Shown here piece after piece: positions 9,217-17,793 of a stretch of DNA of 64,000 nt. The position numbers and the translations under genes are program-made. Each line of letters begins with the position of its first letter. The first letter of the stretch is position 1. Origin of the DNA: Caulobacter segnis (GTDB lineage Bacteria > Pseudomonadota > Alphaproteobacteria > Caulobacterales > Caulobacteraceae); assembly GCF_023935105.1 (NCBI RefSeq), contig NZ_CP096040.1, forward strand, positions 4,259,001 to 4,323,000, written 5' to 3'. The notes below the pieces were generated by a model, which made no database searches, was not told the origin of the DNA, and was given only the letters and a program-made list of their open reading frames with translations.

Positions 9217-9295
9217 GAAGGCCCCAAAGTCGCCTAGAGTCCGTCGCGGCAAGATAAGTCCATCCGGCCGCGGCAGGCTCCAATTCTAAACATTT

Positions 9296-9345
9296 AGAGC
9301 ATGATGGTCGCCGAAACCGGCGTCCACTTTCTTCGATCATGCTCT
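9296..9345. repeat. 50-bp palindromic repeat with AGAGCATGAT ends
   Basis: Perfect 10-base inverted ends (AGAGCATGAT and ATCATGCTCT) flank a GC-rich centre containing CCGAAACCGG and CCACTTTCTTCG. The structure matches a palindromic repeat type widespread in alphaproteobacterial intergenic DNA. The rest of the gene-free stretch 9217-9592 holds no convincing gene; it must carry the purC promoter and shows only a GC-rich direct repeat (CGCCGCGCGC) near 9511-9537. Confidence 0.65.
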
Positions 9346-9592
9346 TACGCCGGCTGCATATATCGTGGCGGTCTCCGCCGCAATCGGCGGATAAGCCGCA
9401 GTCGACGTTTCCCGCCCGACCATAGACCAAAAGACCCGGGTTTGTTTGCGCGGTCGCGCTCATTCGGGTAGGTTCCACAGGACATTTTTTAGTGAGCGGC
9501 CTTGAGTCGAACGCCGCGCGCAGCTATCCGCCGCGCGCGCTTTTCGTTTCTTCAAGCGGGCGCGCGCTTCCAGAAGGGCCTCGACGAGAGCC

Positions 9593-10351
9593 ATGACGAC
9601 CCGTCGCAAGAAGATCTACGAAGGCAAGGCCAAGATCTTGTACGAGGGCCCCGAGCCCGGCACCCTGATCCAGTATTTCAAGGACGACGCGACCGCCTTC
9701 AACGCCCAGAAGAAGGCGATCCTGGAAGGCAAGGGCGTCATCAACAACCGGATCAGCGAGTACATCATGACTCGCCTGAACGGGATCGGCGTCCAGAACC
9801 ACTTCATCCGCCGCCTGAACCTGCGCGAGCAGCTGATCAAGGAAGTCGAGATCGTCCCGCTCGAGGTCGTGGTGCGCAACATCGCCGCCGGCTCGATCGC
9901 CACGCGCCTGGGCCTGACCGAGGGTCAGCCTCTGCCCCGCTCGATCATCGAGTTCTACTACAAGGACGACAAGCTCGGGGACCCGATGGTCTCCGAAGAG
10001 CACATCACCGCGTTCAACTGGGCCGCCACCCAGGAGATCGATGACATGATGGCCATGGCCCTGCGGGTGAACGACTACCTGTCGGGCCTGTTCAGCGGCG
10101 TCGGCATCACCCTGGTGGACTTCAAGGTCGAGTTCGGCCGCGTCTACGAGGGCGACTTCTCGCGGATCATCCTGGCCGACGAGATCAGCCCCGACAGCTG
10201 CCGCCTCTGGGACGTCGCCACCAACGAGAAGCTAGACAAGGACCGCTTCCGCCGGGACCTGGGCAACGTCATCGAGAGCTATACCGAGGTGGCCCGCCGC
10301 CTCGGCATCATGAAGGAAATGCCGACCGTCATCCAAGGCGGCGTGCACTAA
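9593..10351 (+). CDS. purC: Phosphoribosylaminoimidazole-succinocarboxamide synthase PurC
   Basis: This 252-residue SAICAR synthetase joins CAIR and aspartate with ATP in purine biosynthesis. It shows the N-terminal [17 protein letters not shown]-grasp-like segment, VVRNIAAGS, the substrate loop around EFYYKDD, and the family signature LVDFKVEFG with [15 protein letters not shown]. The length is normal for bacterial PurC. It is followed by purS 53 bases downstream in the same direction, as in most alphaproteobacteria. Confidence 0.97.
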   Translation: MTTRRKKIYEGKAKILYEGPEPGTLIQYFKDDATAFNAQKKAILEGKGVINNRISEYIMTRLNGIGVQNHFIRRLNLREQLIKEVEIVPLEVVVRNIAAGSIATRLGLTEGQPLPRSIIEFYYKDDKLGDPMVSEEHITAFNWAATQEIDDMMAMALRVNDYLSGLFSGVGITLVDFKVEFGRVYEGDFSRIILADEISPDSCRLWDVATNEKLDKDRFRRDLGNVIESYTEVARRLGIMKEMPTVIQGGVH

Positions 10352-10404
10352 CTGTCCGGATCGGGAATATCGCGGCGCCGCGCGCGGCGAGGGAGAAACT
10401 GTAA

Positions 10405-10644
10405 GTGAAAGCCACCGTCCACGTGTTCCTGAAGCCCGGCGTGCTCGACGTCCAGGGCAAGGCCGTCGAGAACGCCCTGCATGGCCTGGGCTGGCCGTCG
10501 GTCAAGGACGCCCGCGTCGGCCGCGTGATCGAGTTCGACCTGGACGCCACGGACGCCGAGGCCGCCAAGGCCGAGGTCAAGGCGATGTGCGACAAGCTTC
10601 TGGCCAACACGGTCATCGAAAGCTACCGCATCGACGTGGCCTGA
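10405..10644 (+). CDS. purS: PurS, FGAM synthase small subunit
   Basis: This 79-residue subunit bridges PurL and PurQ in the three-part formylglycinamidine ribonucleotide synthase. It starts at GTG with a GGGAGA site about 10 bases upstream. The start KATVHVFLKPGVLDVQGKAV and the core GWPSVKDARVGRVIEF are typical. PurQ normally follows directly, but here about 4 kb of unrelated genes intervenes. Confidence 0.95.
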   Translation: MKATVHVFLKPGVLDVQGKAVENALHGLGWPSVKDARVGRVIEFDLDATDAEAAKAEVKAMCDKLLANTVIESYRIDVA

Positions 10645-10732
10645 ACGACCGGTCGCGCGCCGGCGTCGACAAGCAGCGCCCTAACTCAACAGGCCGTCAT
10701 TCTCGCCCCGAAGTGACGGGCGCCGCCTCACG

Positions 10733-11068
10733 CTAGCTTCGCCCCTGCACGGTTCCCCGGATGAGCCAGAGGTGAAGCGCGTGAACGCCGAGGATGACGA
10801 GCGCGGTCAAGATGACGACGGGTATCGCGAGGTGTTCCTGACCCGGCTTCGGCTTCAGGAAGAGCGCCGGCGCCAGGCAGACCGCGGCTAGCACCGGCAT
10901 GAACGCCAGCGCGACCGGACGGGGCGCGGTCCAGGTCACGGAGCCATCGAGCCACCATTGCATCGGTAGCTGACGCTCCCTCTTGAAACGACGGTTCGCA
11001 CGCAGCGACATCGCCGTGAGAAGCCCCAAGGTCACTATCGCCACGATCGCGACCACCGCTTGCGTCAT
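10733..11068 (-). CDS. Small membrane protein of unknown function
   Basis: I do not recognise this 111-residue protein. It has three hydrophobic segments, near residues 4-24, 50-70 and 79-101, separated by Arg/Lys-rich loops (RANRRFKRER), so it should sit in the inner membrane. I chose the ATG at 11068 because GGAGG lies seven to eleven bases upstream; longer in-frame starts give an Arg-rich, unlikely N-terminus. It is convergent with purS. Confidence 0.6.
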   Translation of the reverse strand: MTQAVVAIVAIVTLGLLTAMSLRANRRFKRERQLPMQWWLDGSVTWTAPRPVALAFMPVLAAVCLAPALFLKPKPGQEHLAIPVVILTALVILGVHALHLWLIRGTVQGRS

Positions 11069-11258
11069 GACACGGCCTCCAGTCTTCCCGAGATTAAGCT
11101 GGTCGAGGGATTGTCCGCAACAAATCCGCCGGGTCAGCACCGCACGGCGGACGTGGATCCGAGGACGGCGTCGAATAGCCTCCCGCCGCGCGAAGGTTCG
11201 ACATCGACCGCGAGCCATGGGGCTACGTGTTCTTCGTCGGATGGCTTAGGCTCGCCGC

Positions 11259-11819
11259 ATGGGCCTCTTGACCTTCAGCATCAACGTCACCCTGGACGGC
11301 TGCGTCGACCACCAGGAGGGCATAGCCGACGACGAGACCCACGCCTTCTTCACCCGCCTCATGGACGAGAACGGCGCGATGCTGTGGGGTCGCGTCACCT
11401 ACGAAATGATGGAAAGCCACTGGCCCGCCGTCGCCCGCGGCGACCTGGAGGCTCCGCCGGCGGTGCGCGACTGGGCCATCAAGCTGGAAACCAAGCCCAA
11501 ATACGTCGTGTCCTCGACGCGTACGGCCTTCCCGTGGACCAACAGCCACCCCGTCGTGGGCGACCTGCGCACGAGCATTCAGGCGCTCAAGGACGCGACC
11601 CCGGCTGGCGTGCTCCTTGGCAGCGGCAAGCTGGCGACCGAGCTGGACCGGCTGGACCTGATCGACGCTTACCAGTTCCTTGTCCATCCCAGGATCGCCG
11701 GCCATGGACCGACCCTCTACCAAGGCGGGTTGCCCGGCGCACGACGGCTCGAACTGATCTCGGCCAAGCCCCTCCGCTGCGGCGCGGTCGCCATGCATTA
11801 CAGGCGCGCGGACCGATAG
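11259..11819 (+). CDS. Dihydrofolate reductase-fold (RibD C-terminal) protein
   Basis: This 186-residue cytosolic protein belongs to the RibD-C/DHFR-like family: it starts LLTFSINVTLDGCVDH and carries the NADPH-loop segments MLWGRVTYEMM and GVLLGSGKLATEL. Family members reduce pterin- or pyrimidine-like substrates with NADPH, but most are of unknown function. It lies alone, between a divergent membrane protein and a convergent TetR gene. Confidence 0.8.
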   Translation: MGLLTFSINVTLDGCVDHQEGIADDETHAFFTRLMDENGAMLWGRVTYEMMESHWPAVARGDLEAPPAVRDWAIKLETKPKYVVSSTRTAFPWTNSHPVVGDLRTSIQALKDATPAGVLLGSGKLATELDRLDLIDAYQFLVHPRIAGHGPTLYQGGLPGARRLELISAKPLRCGAVAMHYRRADR

Positions 11820-11847
11820 CGGCCAGTCGCCCCCTCCAGTCGTCCCC

Positions 11848-12483
11848 TCAGGCGGCGAAGCTGGCGCGCAACGCCGCCAGGCTGGTCTCGCGGATGGGCT
11901 CCAGGTCCATGCCGGGATCGACCAGCAACTGGGTCGATAGGCCCAGCAGCAAAGCCCCCACCATCAGCGCGGCCGCGTCGGCGTTCAGCCCGGCGCGGAT
12001 AACGCCTTGCGCCTGGCCGCGCAGGAAGAGGGCCTCTAGCCGCACCTCGACGTCCTTGTGCGCGGCCGCGAACGGCGCGCGCAGCTCCGAGACGTCGGCG
12101 ACCGCTCCGGCCATCAGCACGAAATAGGCCCGCATCTCGCCGTCCTCCGCCAGGTTGCTCAGGAAGATGTCGACGAAGCCCAGCACCGCTTCCAGACCGT
12201 CCAGCGCGTCGAGGTGGCGCGCGTCCAGCAGCGCCTCCATCCGCGCCTGCAGGCGGGCGATCAGGGCCTCGATCAGCCCCTGCTTGGAGCCGAAACGCTG
12301 GGTGACTAGGCCACGGCTGTATCCGGCCCGCAGCCCGATGTTCTCGAACGTCGCCGCCGCCACGCCCCGCAGCGCGATCAGTTCGGCGGCGGCGCGCAGC
12401 AGTTCGCTCTCGGACTGGAGGCGGCGGTCGGTCTGGGTGCGGCGCGCGGACGCCTTAAGGGCCGAGTTCATCTTGCGGACCAT
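11848..12483 (-). CDS. TetR family transcriptional regulator
   Basis: This 211-residue regulator has an N-terminal helix-turn-helix (TFENIGLRAGYSRGLVTQRFGSKQGLIEAL) after a basic tail, then a helical ligand-binding domain. It is divergent from the P450 gene, and a palindrome overlaps its own start, so it probably represses both. Translation may begin at 12483 (leaderless or nearly so) or at the Met five codons in (12471); neither has a clear Shine-Dalgarno. Confidence 0.9.
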   Translation of the reverse strand: MVRKMNSALKASARRTQTDRRLQSESELLRAAAELIALRGVAAATFENIGLRAGYSRGLVTQRFGSKQGLIEALIARLQARMEALLDARHLDALDGLEAVLGFVDIFLSNLAEDGEMRAYFVLMAGAVADVSELRAPFAAAHKDVEVRLEALFLRGQAQGVIRAGLNADAAALMVGALLLGLSTQLLVDPGMDLEPIRETSLAALRASFAA

Positions 12484-12485
12484 AG

Positions 12486-12507
12486 TTATTTGTTGGACAA
12501 CAAGTAA
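12486..12507. promoter_or_regulatory. Palindromic operator between the TetR and P450 genes
   Basis: The left arm TTATTTGTTG (12486-12495) and right arm CAACAAGTAA (12498-12507) match at 9 of 10 positions around a 2-base spacer. The site is directly upstream of the TetR start and 48 bases before the P450 start. This is the size and position expected for a TetR dimer site controlling both genes. Confidence 0.65.
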
Positions 12508-12554
12508 ATAGCAGAGCGGCCAGAGAGCCGCCGCGGGAGGAACGAGGAAGCGCC

Positions 12555-13829
12555 ATGACGATCCCGACCGACATCGCCAACACCATCGTGGATCCGACGG
12601 CCTATGCCGATGGCGACCGCGTCGACCGCGCCTTCGCCCAGCTGCGGCGCGAGGCGCCCCTAGAGATGGCCCAGCCCGATGGCTTCGATCCGTTCTGGGT
12701 GGTCACCCGCCACGCCGACATCCTGGAGGTCGAGCGCCAGAACGCGCTGTTCCACAATGGCGACCGCGCCACGGTGGTGACCACGATCGAGGCCGACAAG
12801 AAGGTCCGCGAAATGATGGGCGGCTCGCCGCACCTGGTCCGGTCGCTGGTCCAGATGGATAACCCCGACCACTTCGCCTATCGCAAGATCACCCAGGGCG
12901 CGCTGTTGCCCCAGAACCTGCGGGCGCTGGAGGCGCGGATCCGCGAGATCGCGCGCGGTTTCATCGACCGCATGGCCGAGCATGGCGACCGCTGCGACTT
13001 CGCTCGCGACGTGGCCTTCCTCTATCCCCTGCACGTGATCATGGAGGTTCTGGGCGTGCCCGAGGCCGACGAGCCGCGCATGCTGAAGCTGACCCAGGAA
13101 CTGTTCGGTAACGCCGATCCCGAGCTGAACCGCGCCGGAAAGTCGATGACCGACGTCGATGAAGGCATCGCCAGCCTGCAGTCGGTCGTCATGGACTTCA
13201 TGATGTACTTCAACGCCATCACCGAGGACCGCCGCGCCAAGCCGCGCGAGGACCTGGCCAGCCTGATCGCCAACGGCAAGATCGACGGCGAGCCGATGGG
13301 GCACCTGGAGGCGATGAGCTACTACATCATCGCCGCCACGGCCGGTCACGACACCACCTCCTCGACCACCGCCGGCGCGCTGTGGGCCCTGGCCGAGAAC
13401 CCCGACCAGTTCGCGCGGGTCAAGGCCGATCCGTCGCTGATCCCGGGCCTGGTCGAGGAATCGATCCGCTGGGTGACGCCGGTGAAGCACTTCATGCGCA
13501 CGGCCACGGCCGACGCCGAGCTGGCGGGCCGCAAGATCGCCAAGGGCGACTGGATGATGCTGTCCTACCCGTCCGGCAACCGCGACGAGGCGGTGTTCGA
13601 GGATCCCTTCACCTTCCGCGCCGACCGGACGCCCAACAAGCACGTGGCCTTCGGCTATGGCGCCCATGTCTGCCTGGGCCAGCATCTGGCGCGGATGGAG
13701 ATGCGGGTGCTGTGGGAGGAACTGCTGGCCCGCCTCGACAAGGTCGAGCTGGACGGAACGCCCACCCGCATGGTCGCCAACTTCGTCTGCGGCCCGAAGT
13801 CGGTGCCGATCCGCTTCAAGATGCATTGA
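12555..13829 (+). CDS. Cytochrome P450
   Basis: This is a soluble class I bacterial P450 of 424 residues. It has the I-helix oxygen-activation motif AGHDTTSS, the K-helix EESIRW, and the heme loop FGYGAHVCLGQHLARME with Cys373 as the axial ligand. No membrane anchor is present. GGGAGG lies 15-20 bases upstream of the ATG. The next gene encodes a rubredoxin 7 bases downstream, so electrons may come through that protein rather than a ferredoxin. The substrate is unknown; hydrocarbons or terpenoids are plausible by analogy. Confidence 0.94.
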   Translation: MTIPTDIANTIVDPTAYADGDRVDRAFAQLRREAPLEMAQPDGFDPFWVVTRHADILEVERQNALFHNGDRATVVTTIEADKKVREMMGGSPHLVRSLVQMDNPDHFAYRKITQGALLPQNLRALEARIREIARGFIDRMAEHGDRCDFARDVAFLYPLHVIMEVLGVPEADEPRMLKLTQELFGNADPELNRAGKSMTDVDEGIASLQSVVMDFMMYFNAITEDRRAKPREDLASLIANGKIDGEPMGHLEAMSYYIIAATAGHDTTSSTTAGALWALAENPDQFARVKADPSLIPGLVEESIRWVTPVKHFMRTATADAELAGRKIAKGDWMMLSYPSGNRDEAVFEDPFTFRADRTPNKHVAFGYGAHVCLGQHLARMEMRVLWEELLARLDKVELDGTPTRMVANFVCGPKSVPIRFKMH

Positions 13830-13836
13830 GGCGGCG

Positions 13837-14016
13837 ATGAGCGCGGCGCCCTACAAGGTCTGGCAGTGCCGCACCTGCGGCTACCTCTACGACGAAGAAC
13901 AAGGCGATCCGAACGAGGGCCTCGCCCCCGGCACGCGCTGGGCCGACCTGCCCGCGACCTGGATCTGCCCGCTGTGCGGCACGCCCAAGTCCGACTTCGA
14001 CATGATCGAGCTCTAG
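13837..14016 (+). CDS. Rubredoxin
   Basis: This 59-residue one-iron electron carrier has the two metal knuckles CRTCGY (Cys11, Cys14) and CPLCG (Cys44, Cys47), plus the conserved YDEEQGDP and GTRWADLPATWICP segments. It starts 7 bases after the P450 stop with GAGGCGG upstream. Rubredoxins usually serve AlkB-type hydroxylases; its place behind a P450 suggests it is that enzyme's redox partner or a remnant of a larger hydroxylase system. Confidence 0.95.
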   Translation: MSAAPYKVWQCRTCGYLYDEEQGDPNEGLAPGTRWADLPATWICPLCGTPKSDFDMIEL

Positions 14017-14090
14017 GAAATTCGACCGGTCCCCTTCCGCCGGAAGCTTCGCAACACAATGTTCGGCGCGACACGGAAGGGAGACCGTCG

Positions 14091-14576
14091 ATGAGCGCGA
14101 AATTCCAGCTGGCCCAGGTCAATGTCGGACGACTGAAGGCGCCGATCGATCATCCGATGATCAAGGACTTCGCCGACAATCTCGACCGCATCAACGCCCT
14201 GGCCGAAGGCTCGCCCGGCTTCGTCTGGCGCCTGAAGGGCGACGGGAACAACGCCACCGACCTGGCCATCGACGACGACCCGCTGTTCATTCCGAACCTG
14301 TCGGTCTGGGCGGACATCCCCTCCCTGGGCGCCTTCGTCTATCGTAGCGGCCACATCGAGATCATGCGTCGCCGCCGCGAGTGGTTCGAGCACATGGACC
14401 TCTACATGGCGCTATGGTGGGTTCCAGCCGGACACACCCCGACCGTCGAGGAGGCGCTGGAGAAGCTGGCGCTTTTGGAGACCCACGGCCCCACGCCGGC
14501 GGCCTTTACGTTCAAGGCTCCCTTCCCGGCCCCGACCGGCGAACCCGTCCAGCCCGAGCTGGACGAATGCGCCTGA
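14091..14576 (+). CDS. DUF3291 domain protein
   Basis: This 161-residue protein matches the DUF3291 layout: start FQLAQVNVGRLKAPIDHP, middle GFVWRLKGD, NLSVWADIPSLGAFVY and WFEHMDLYMALWWVPAGH. The fold is thought to be related to dimeric alpha-beta barrel enzymes; the function is unknown. The start at 14091 follows GGGAGA at 14080-14085. It lies 74 bases after the rubredoxin, so it may belong to the same TetR-controlled unit. Confidence 0.8.
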   Translation: MSAKFQLAQVNVGRLKAPIDHPMIKDFADNLDRINALAEGSPGFVWRLKGDGNNATDLAIDDDPLFIPNLSVWADIPSLGAFVYRSGHIEIMRRRREWFEHMDLYMALWWVPAGHTPTVEEALEKLALLETHGPTPAAFTFKAPFPAPTGEPVQPELDECA

Positions 14577-14631
14577 CTTTCCCGCCGCGCGGGCCTGACA
14601 TCCCGCGCGAACGGTGCTACAGGCCCGCGCC

Positions 14632-15294
14632 ATGAAAGCCGCCGTCGTCGTATTCCCCGGTTCGAACTGTGACCGCGACTGCAAGGTCGCCATCGAGCGC
14701 TCCGCCGGCGCCCGCGTCGAGATGGTCTGGCACCAGGAGACGGCCCTGCCGGACGACCTGGACCTGATCGTCCTGCCCGGCGGCTTCTCGTACGGCGACT
14801 ATCTGCGCTGCGGCGCCATGGCGGCCCAGAGCCCGGTCATGAAGGAAGTCGTCGCGGCCGCGAACAACGGCGTCGCCGTCGTCGGCATCTGCAACGGCTT
14901 TCAAGTGCTGACCGAGGTGGGCCTGCTGCCCGGCGCCCTGCTGCGCAACGCCGGCCTCAAGTACGTCTGCAAGCCGGTTGGCCTGGACATCGTCAACGGC
15001 CAGACCCGCTTCACCGCCGGCTATGGCGAGCAGCGCCAGGCGGTGATGACCGTCGGCAATGGCGAGGGCAACTACTTCGCCGACGAGGAAACGCTCGACC
15101 GGATCGAGGGCGAGGGCCAGGTGGTGTTCCGCTATCAGGAAAACCCGAACGGCTCGGCGCGCGCGATCGCCGGCATCGTCAACAAGGGCGGCAACGTCCT
15201 GGGCCTGATGCCCCACCCCGACCGGGCCTTCGACGCGGACCTGGGCTCGGAAGACGGCGCGGTGCTGTTCCGCAGCATCTTCCAGAGCGCCTGA
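14632..15294 (+). CDS. purQ: PurQ, FGAM synthase glutaminase subunit
   Basis: This 220-residue class I glutamine amidotransferase supplies ammonia to PurL. The nucleophile is Cys87 in VGICNGFQV, and the His/Glu pair lies in [13 protein letters not shown]. The start [15 protein letters not shown] fixes the ATG at 14632; an upstream in-frame start adds six unrelated residues. It is separated from purS by about 4 kb and from purL by about 3.2 kb. Confidence 0.96.
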   Translation: MKAAVVVFPGSNCDRDCKVAIERSAGARVEMVWHQETALPDDLDLIVLPGGFSYGDYLRCGAMAAQSPVMKEVVAAANNGVAVVGICNGFQVLTEVGLLPGALLRNAGLKYVCKPVGLDIVNGQTRFTAGYGEQRQAVMTVGNGEGNYFADEETLDRIEGEGQVVFRYQENPNGSARAIAGIVNKGGNVLGLMPHPDRAFDADLGSEDGAVLFRSIFQSA

Positions 15295-15404
15295 CGGGCG
15301 CACGCCTCCGCTCACGGACAAAAAGTGGGCGGGCGAGCGCTGTTATAGTGTAGCAGCTCGCCAGGCCCGAGCCTAAGGTGCCTCCACTATTGGAGGGCCA
15401 ATCC

Positions 15405-17339
15405 ATGAATCTCGTTTCCACCCTGCGCGGCGGCCTGCTGGCCGCGGCGGCCATATCCGTTTTCGCGACCGCCGCCGCTCACGCGCAGATCACCGCGATG
15501 ACGCCGGACATCGACGGCAAGTACGTCGCCACCCCGGTCAACGCCGACTACGACAAGCGCGTCGTGATGATCCCGATGCGCGACGGGACCAAGCTGTACA
15601 CCGTCATCGTGGTCCCCAAGGGCGGCAAGAACCTGCCGATCCTGCTGACCCGCACGCCCTACAACGCCGCCAAGCGCGCCGCGCGCGCCGACAGCCCGCG
15701 CATGGTCGCCGCCCTGCCGCAGGGCGACGAGCCGTTCGTGGCCGACGGCGGCTATATCCGCGTCTTCCAGGACATCCGCGGCAAGTATGGCTCGGAGGGC
15801 GACTATGTGATGACGCGGCCGCTGAAAGGGCCGCTGAACTCGTCCGAGGTCGACCACTCCACCGACGCCTACGACACCATCGACTGGCTGGTGAAGAACG
15901 TGCCCGAGACCAACGGCAAGGTCGGCATGCTGGGCAGCTCGTACGAGGGCTTCACGGTGGTGATGGCCCTGGTCAATCCGCACCCGGCCCTGCAAGCCGC
16001 CGCCCCGATGAGCCCGATGGTCGACGGCTGGATGGGCGACGACTGGTTCCAGTACGGGGCGTTCCGCCAGATCAACTTCGACTATTTCAGCGGCCAGACG
16101 GCGGTGCGCGGCGCGGGCGACAGCGTCCAGCGCCAGGGCTACGACGACTATTCCAACTTCCTGCGCGAGGGCTCGGCCGGCGACTACGCCAGGAACCACG
16201 GCCTGGACAAACTGCCCTGGGTCCAGAAGCTGTTCGCCCACCCCGCCTATGACAGCTTCTGGAGCGAACAGGCGCTGGACAAGACCATGGCCAAGACGCC
16301 GCTCAAGGTGCCGACCATGTGGATCCAGGGCCTGTGGGACCAGGAGGACATCTGGGGCGCGGTGCACTCGTATCCGGCCCTGGAGTCCAAGGACACGAAC
16401 AACGACATGAACTACCTGGTGCTGGGCCCCTGGCGGCACAGCCAGGTCAATTACGACGGCTACAACCTGGGCCCGTTCAAATGGGACGGCGACACCGCCC
16501 TGCAGTTCCGCCGCGACGTGCTCAAGCCCTTCTTCGACCAGCACCTGAAGGACGGCCCCAAGGCCGACACGCCGCCGGTGCTGATCTACGACCCGGGCCA
16601 GAACAAGTGGAACCGCTACGCCAGCTGGCCTCAGGGCGGGACCGAGGCCAAGGCCGGCAAGAACCTCTATCTGGACGCCAAGGGCGGCCTGTCCTTCACC
16701 GCCCCGGCGGCGGCCAAGGGCGCGGCGGCCTATGACGAATACGTCGCCGATCCGGCCAAGCCGGTGCCGTACATCCCGCGCCCGATGCAGTTTTCCGACC
16801 GCAGCCGCTGGACGCCTTGGCTGGTGACCGATCAGCGCGGGGTCGACGGCCGTCCCGACGTCCTGACCTATACGAGCGAACCGCTCAAGGAGCCCCTGAA
16901 GATCGCCGGCGTGCCCAAGGTGAACCTGGTCGCCTCGACCAGCGGCACGGACAGCGACTGGGTCGTCAAGCTGATCGACGTCTTCCCCGACGAGGTCCCC
17001 AGCCAGCCGGAGTTGGGTGGTTATGAGCTGGCCGTGGGCATGGACATCTTCCGCGGCCGCTATCGCGAGAGCTTCAGCCAGCCCAAGGCCCTGACGCCCG
17101 GCAAGCCGCTGAAGTACCAGTTCATCCTGCCGACCGCGAACTACACCTTCCAGCCGGGCCACCGGATCATGGTCCAGGTCCAGTCCAGCTGGTTCCCGCT
17201 CTACGACCGCAATCCGCAGACCTTCGTGCCCAACATCTTCTTCGCCAAGCCGACCGACTACGTGAAGGCGACACAGCGGGTGTTCCACGCGGGCGACACG
17301 GCCAGCTTCATCGAGCTGCCGGTGGTGGAAGCGAAATAG
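15405..17339 (+). CDS. Secreted CocE/NonD-family hydrolase
   Basis: This 644-residue alpha/beta hydrolase of the X-Pro dipeptidyl-peptidase/cocaine esterase/glutaryl-7-ACA acylase family carries a signal peptide (ending AAAHAQ). The nucleophile is Ser179 in LGSSYEGF, and the C-terminal jelly-roll ends with AGDTASFIELPVV. Family members hydrolyse amide or ester bonds of acylated compounds; here the site is the periplasm. I chose the ATG at 15405 because GGAGGG lies about 10 bases upstream and it begins the signal peptide. Confidence 0.92.
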   Translation: MNLVSTLRGGLLAAAAISVFATAAAHAQITAMTPDIDGKYVATPVNADYDKRVVMIPMRDGTKLYTVIVVPKGGKNLPILLTRTPYNAAKRAARADSPRMVAALPQGDEPFVADGGYIRVFQDIRGKYGSEGDYVMTRPLKGPLNSSEVDHSTDAYDTIDWLVKNVPETNGKVGMLGSSYEGFTVVMALVNPHPALQAAAPMSPMVDGWMGDDWFQYGAFRQINFDYFSGQTAVRGAGDSVQRQGYDDYSNFLREGSAGDYARNHGLDKLPWVQKLFAHPAYDSFWSEQALDKTMAKTPLKVPTMWIQGLWDQEDIWGAVHSYPALESKDTNNDMNYLVLGPWRHSQVNYDGYNLGPFKWDGDTALQFRRDVLKPFFDQHLKDGPKADTPPVLIYDPGQNKWNRYASWPQGGTEAKAGKNLYLDAKGGLSFTAPAAAKGAAAYDEYVADPAKPVPYIPRPMQFSDRSRWTPWLVTDQRGVDGRPDVLTYTSEPLKEPLKIAGVPKVNLVASTSGTDSDWVVKLIDVFPDEVPSQPELGGYELAVGMDIFRGRYRESFSQPKALTPGKPLKYQFILPTANYTFQPGHRIMVQVQSSWFPLYDRNPQTFVPNIFFAKPTDYVKATQRVFHAGDTASFIELPVVEAK

Positions 17340-17353
17340 ACGGCGAAAGTCCT

Positions 17354-17458
17354 CCCCCCACCTGACCGCTTCGCGGTCGTCCGCCCCCAAGGGCGGGCGG
17401 AAGGTTCTCCTTCTTCCCCCTCCGGGGAAGGAGCGCCAAAGGCGCGGAGGGGGCAAGT
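17354..17458. repeat. GC-rich inverted repeat after the CocE-type hydrolase
   Basis: Pyrimidine-rich CCTCCCCC and purine-rich GGAGGGGGC blocks flank internal hairpins (CCGCTTCGCGG, GCGCCAAAGGCGC). It is of the same general type as the repeats found through the GTA cluster. Confidence 0.6.
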
Positions 17459-17474
17459 AACCGAGCGTAAAAAA

Positions 17475-17507
17475 GGGCCGGCGGTGACCATCCGCCGGCC
17501 CTTCCTT
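17475..17507. terminator. Bidirectional terminator
   Basis: A perfect 10-bp stem (GGGCCGGCGG at 17475-17484, CCGCCGGCCC at 17492-17501) has a 7-base loop. An A-run lies on the left (17469-17474) and a T-rich tail on the right, so it can end both the hydrolase gene and the convergent small gene. Confidence 0.8.
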
Positions 17508-17529
17508 CTACGGAGAGGAAATCTTCAGG

Positions 17530-17709
17530 TCAGCGGTCGCCGCGCCTGACGTTTTCGTCCTGTGGGTTGGCTTGACCGCCGGGATTGCGGCCCTGCTCGT
17601 TCTGGCGCTGCTGATCCTGGCGTTCCTGGCCCTGCTGTTGCTGCTGGCCGGGCGCTCGGCGCTGCTGGTCATTCTGCTGTTGCTGCGGGTTCCGGTTGTT
17701 GTCAGCCAT
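17530..17709 (-). CDS. 59-residue Gln-rich disordered protein
   Basis: The protein has 59 residues, dominated by Gln with Arg, Asn, Pro and Gly. It starts MADNNRNPQQQQ, contains a second run of five Gln, and ends DENVRRGDR. It has no hydrophobic segment and should be disordered. AAGGAG sits 8-13 bases upstream of the ATG, and a strong terminator lies just past the stop, so it looks like a real monocistronic gene. I do not know a function; low-complexity RNA- or protein-binding roles are possible. Confidence 0.72.
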   Translation of the reverse strand: MADNNRNPQQQQNDQQRRAPGQQQQQGQERQDQQRQNEQGRNPGGQANPQDENVRRGDR

Positions 17710-17793
17710 TGGCCTTACTCCTTTTCACCGCGCGCTCACGGCGCACGATGACAAAACGGCCCGGGACTCGCCCTGTTCCTACGGCGGAGTCGC

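Noticed and set aside
9176..9478. 100-codon minus-strand frame across the 9.3-kb palindrome
   Set aside because: It reads through the repeat and the DUF1476 start region; composition and start are implausible.
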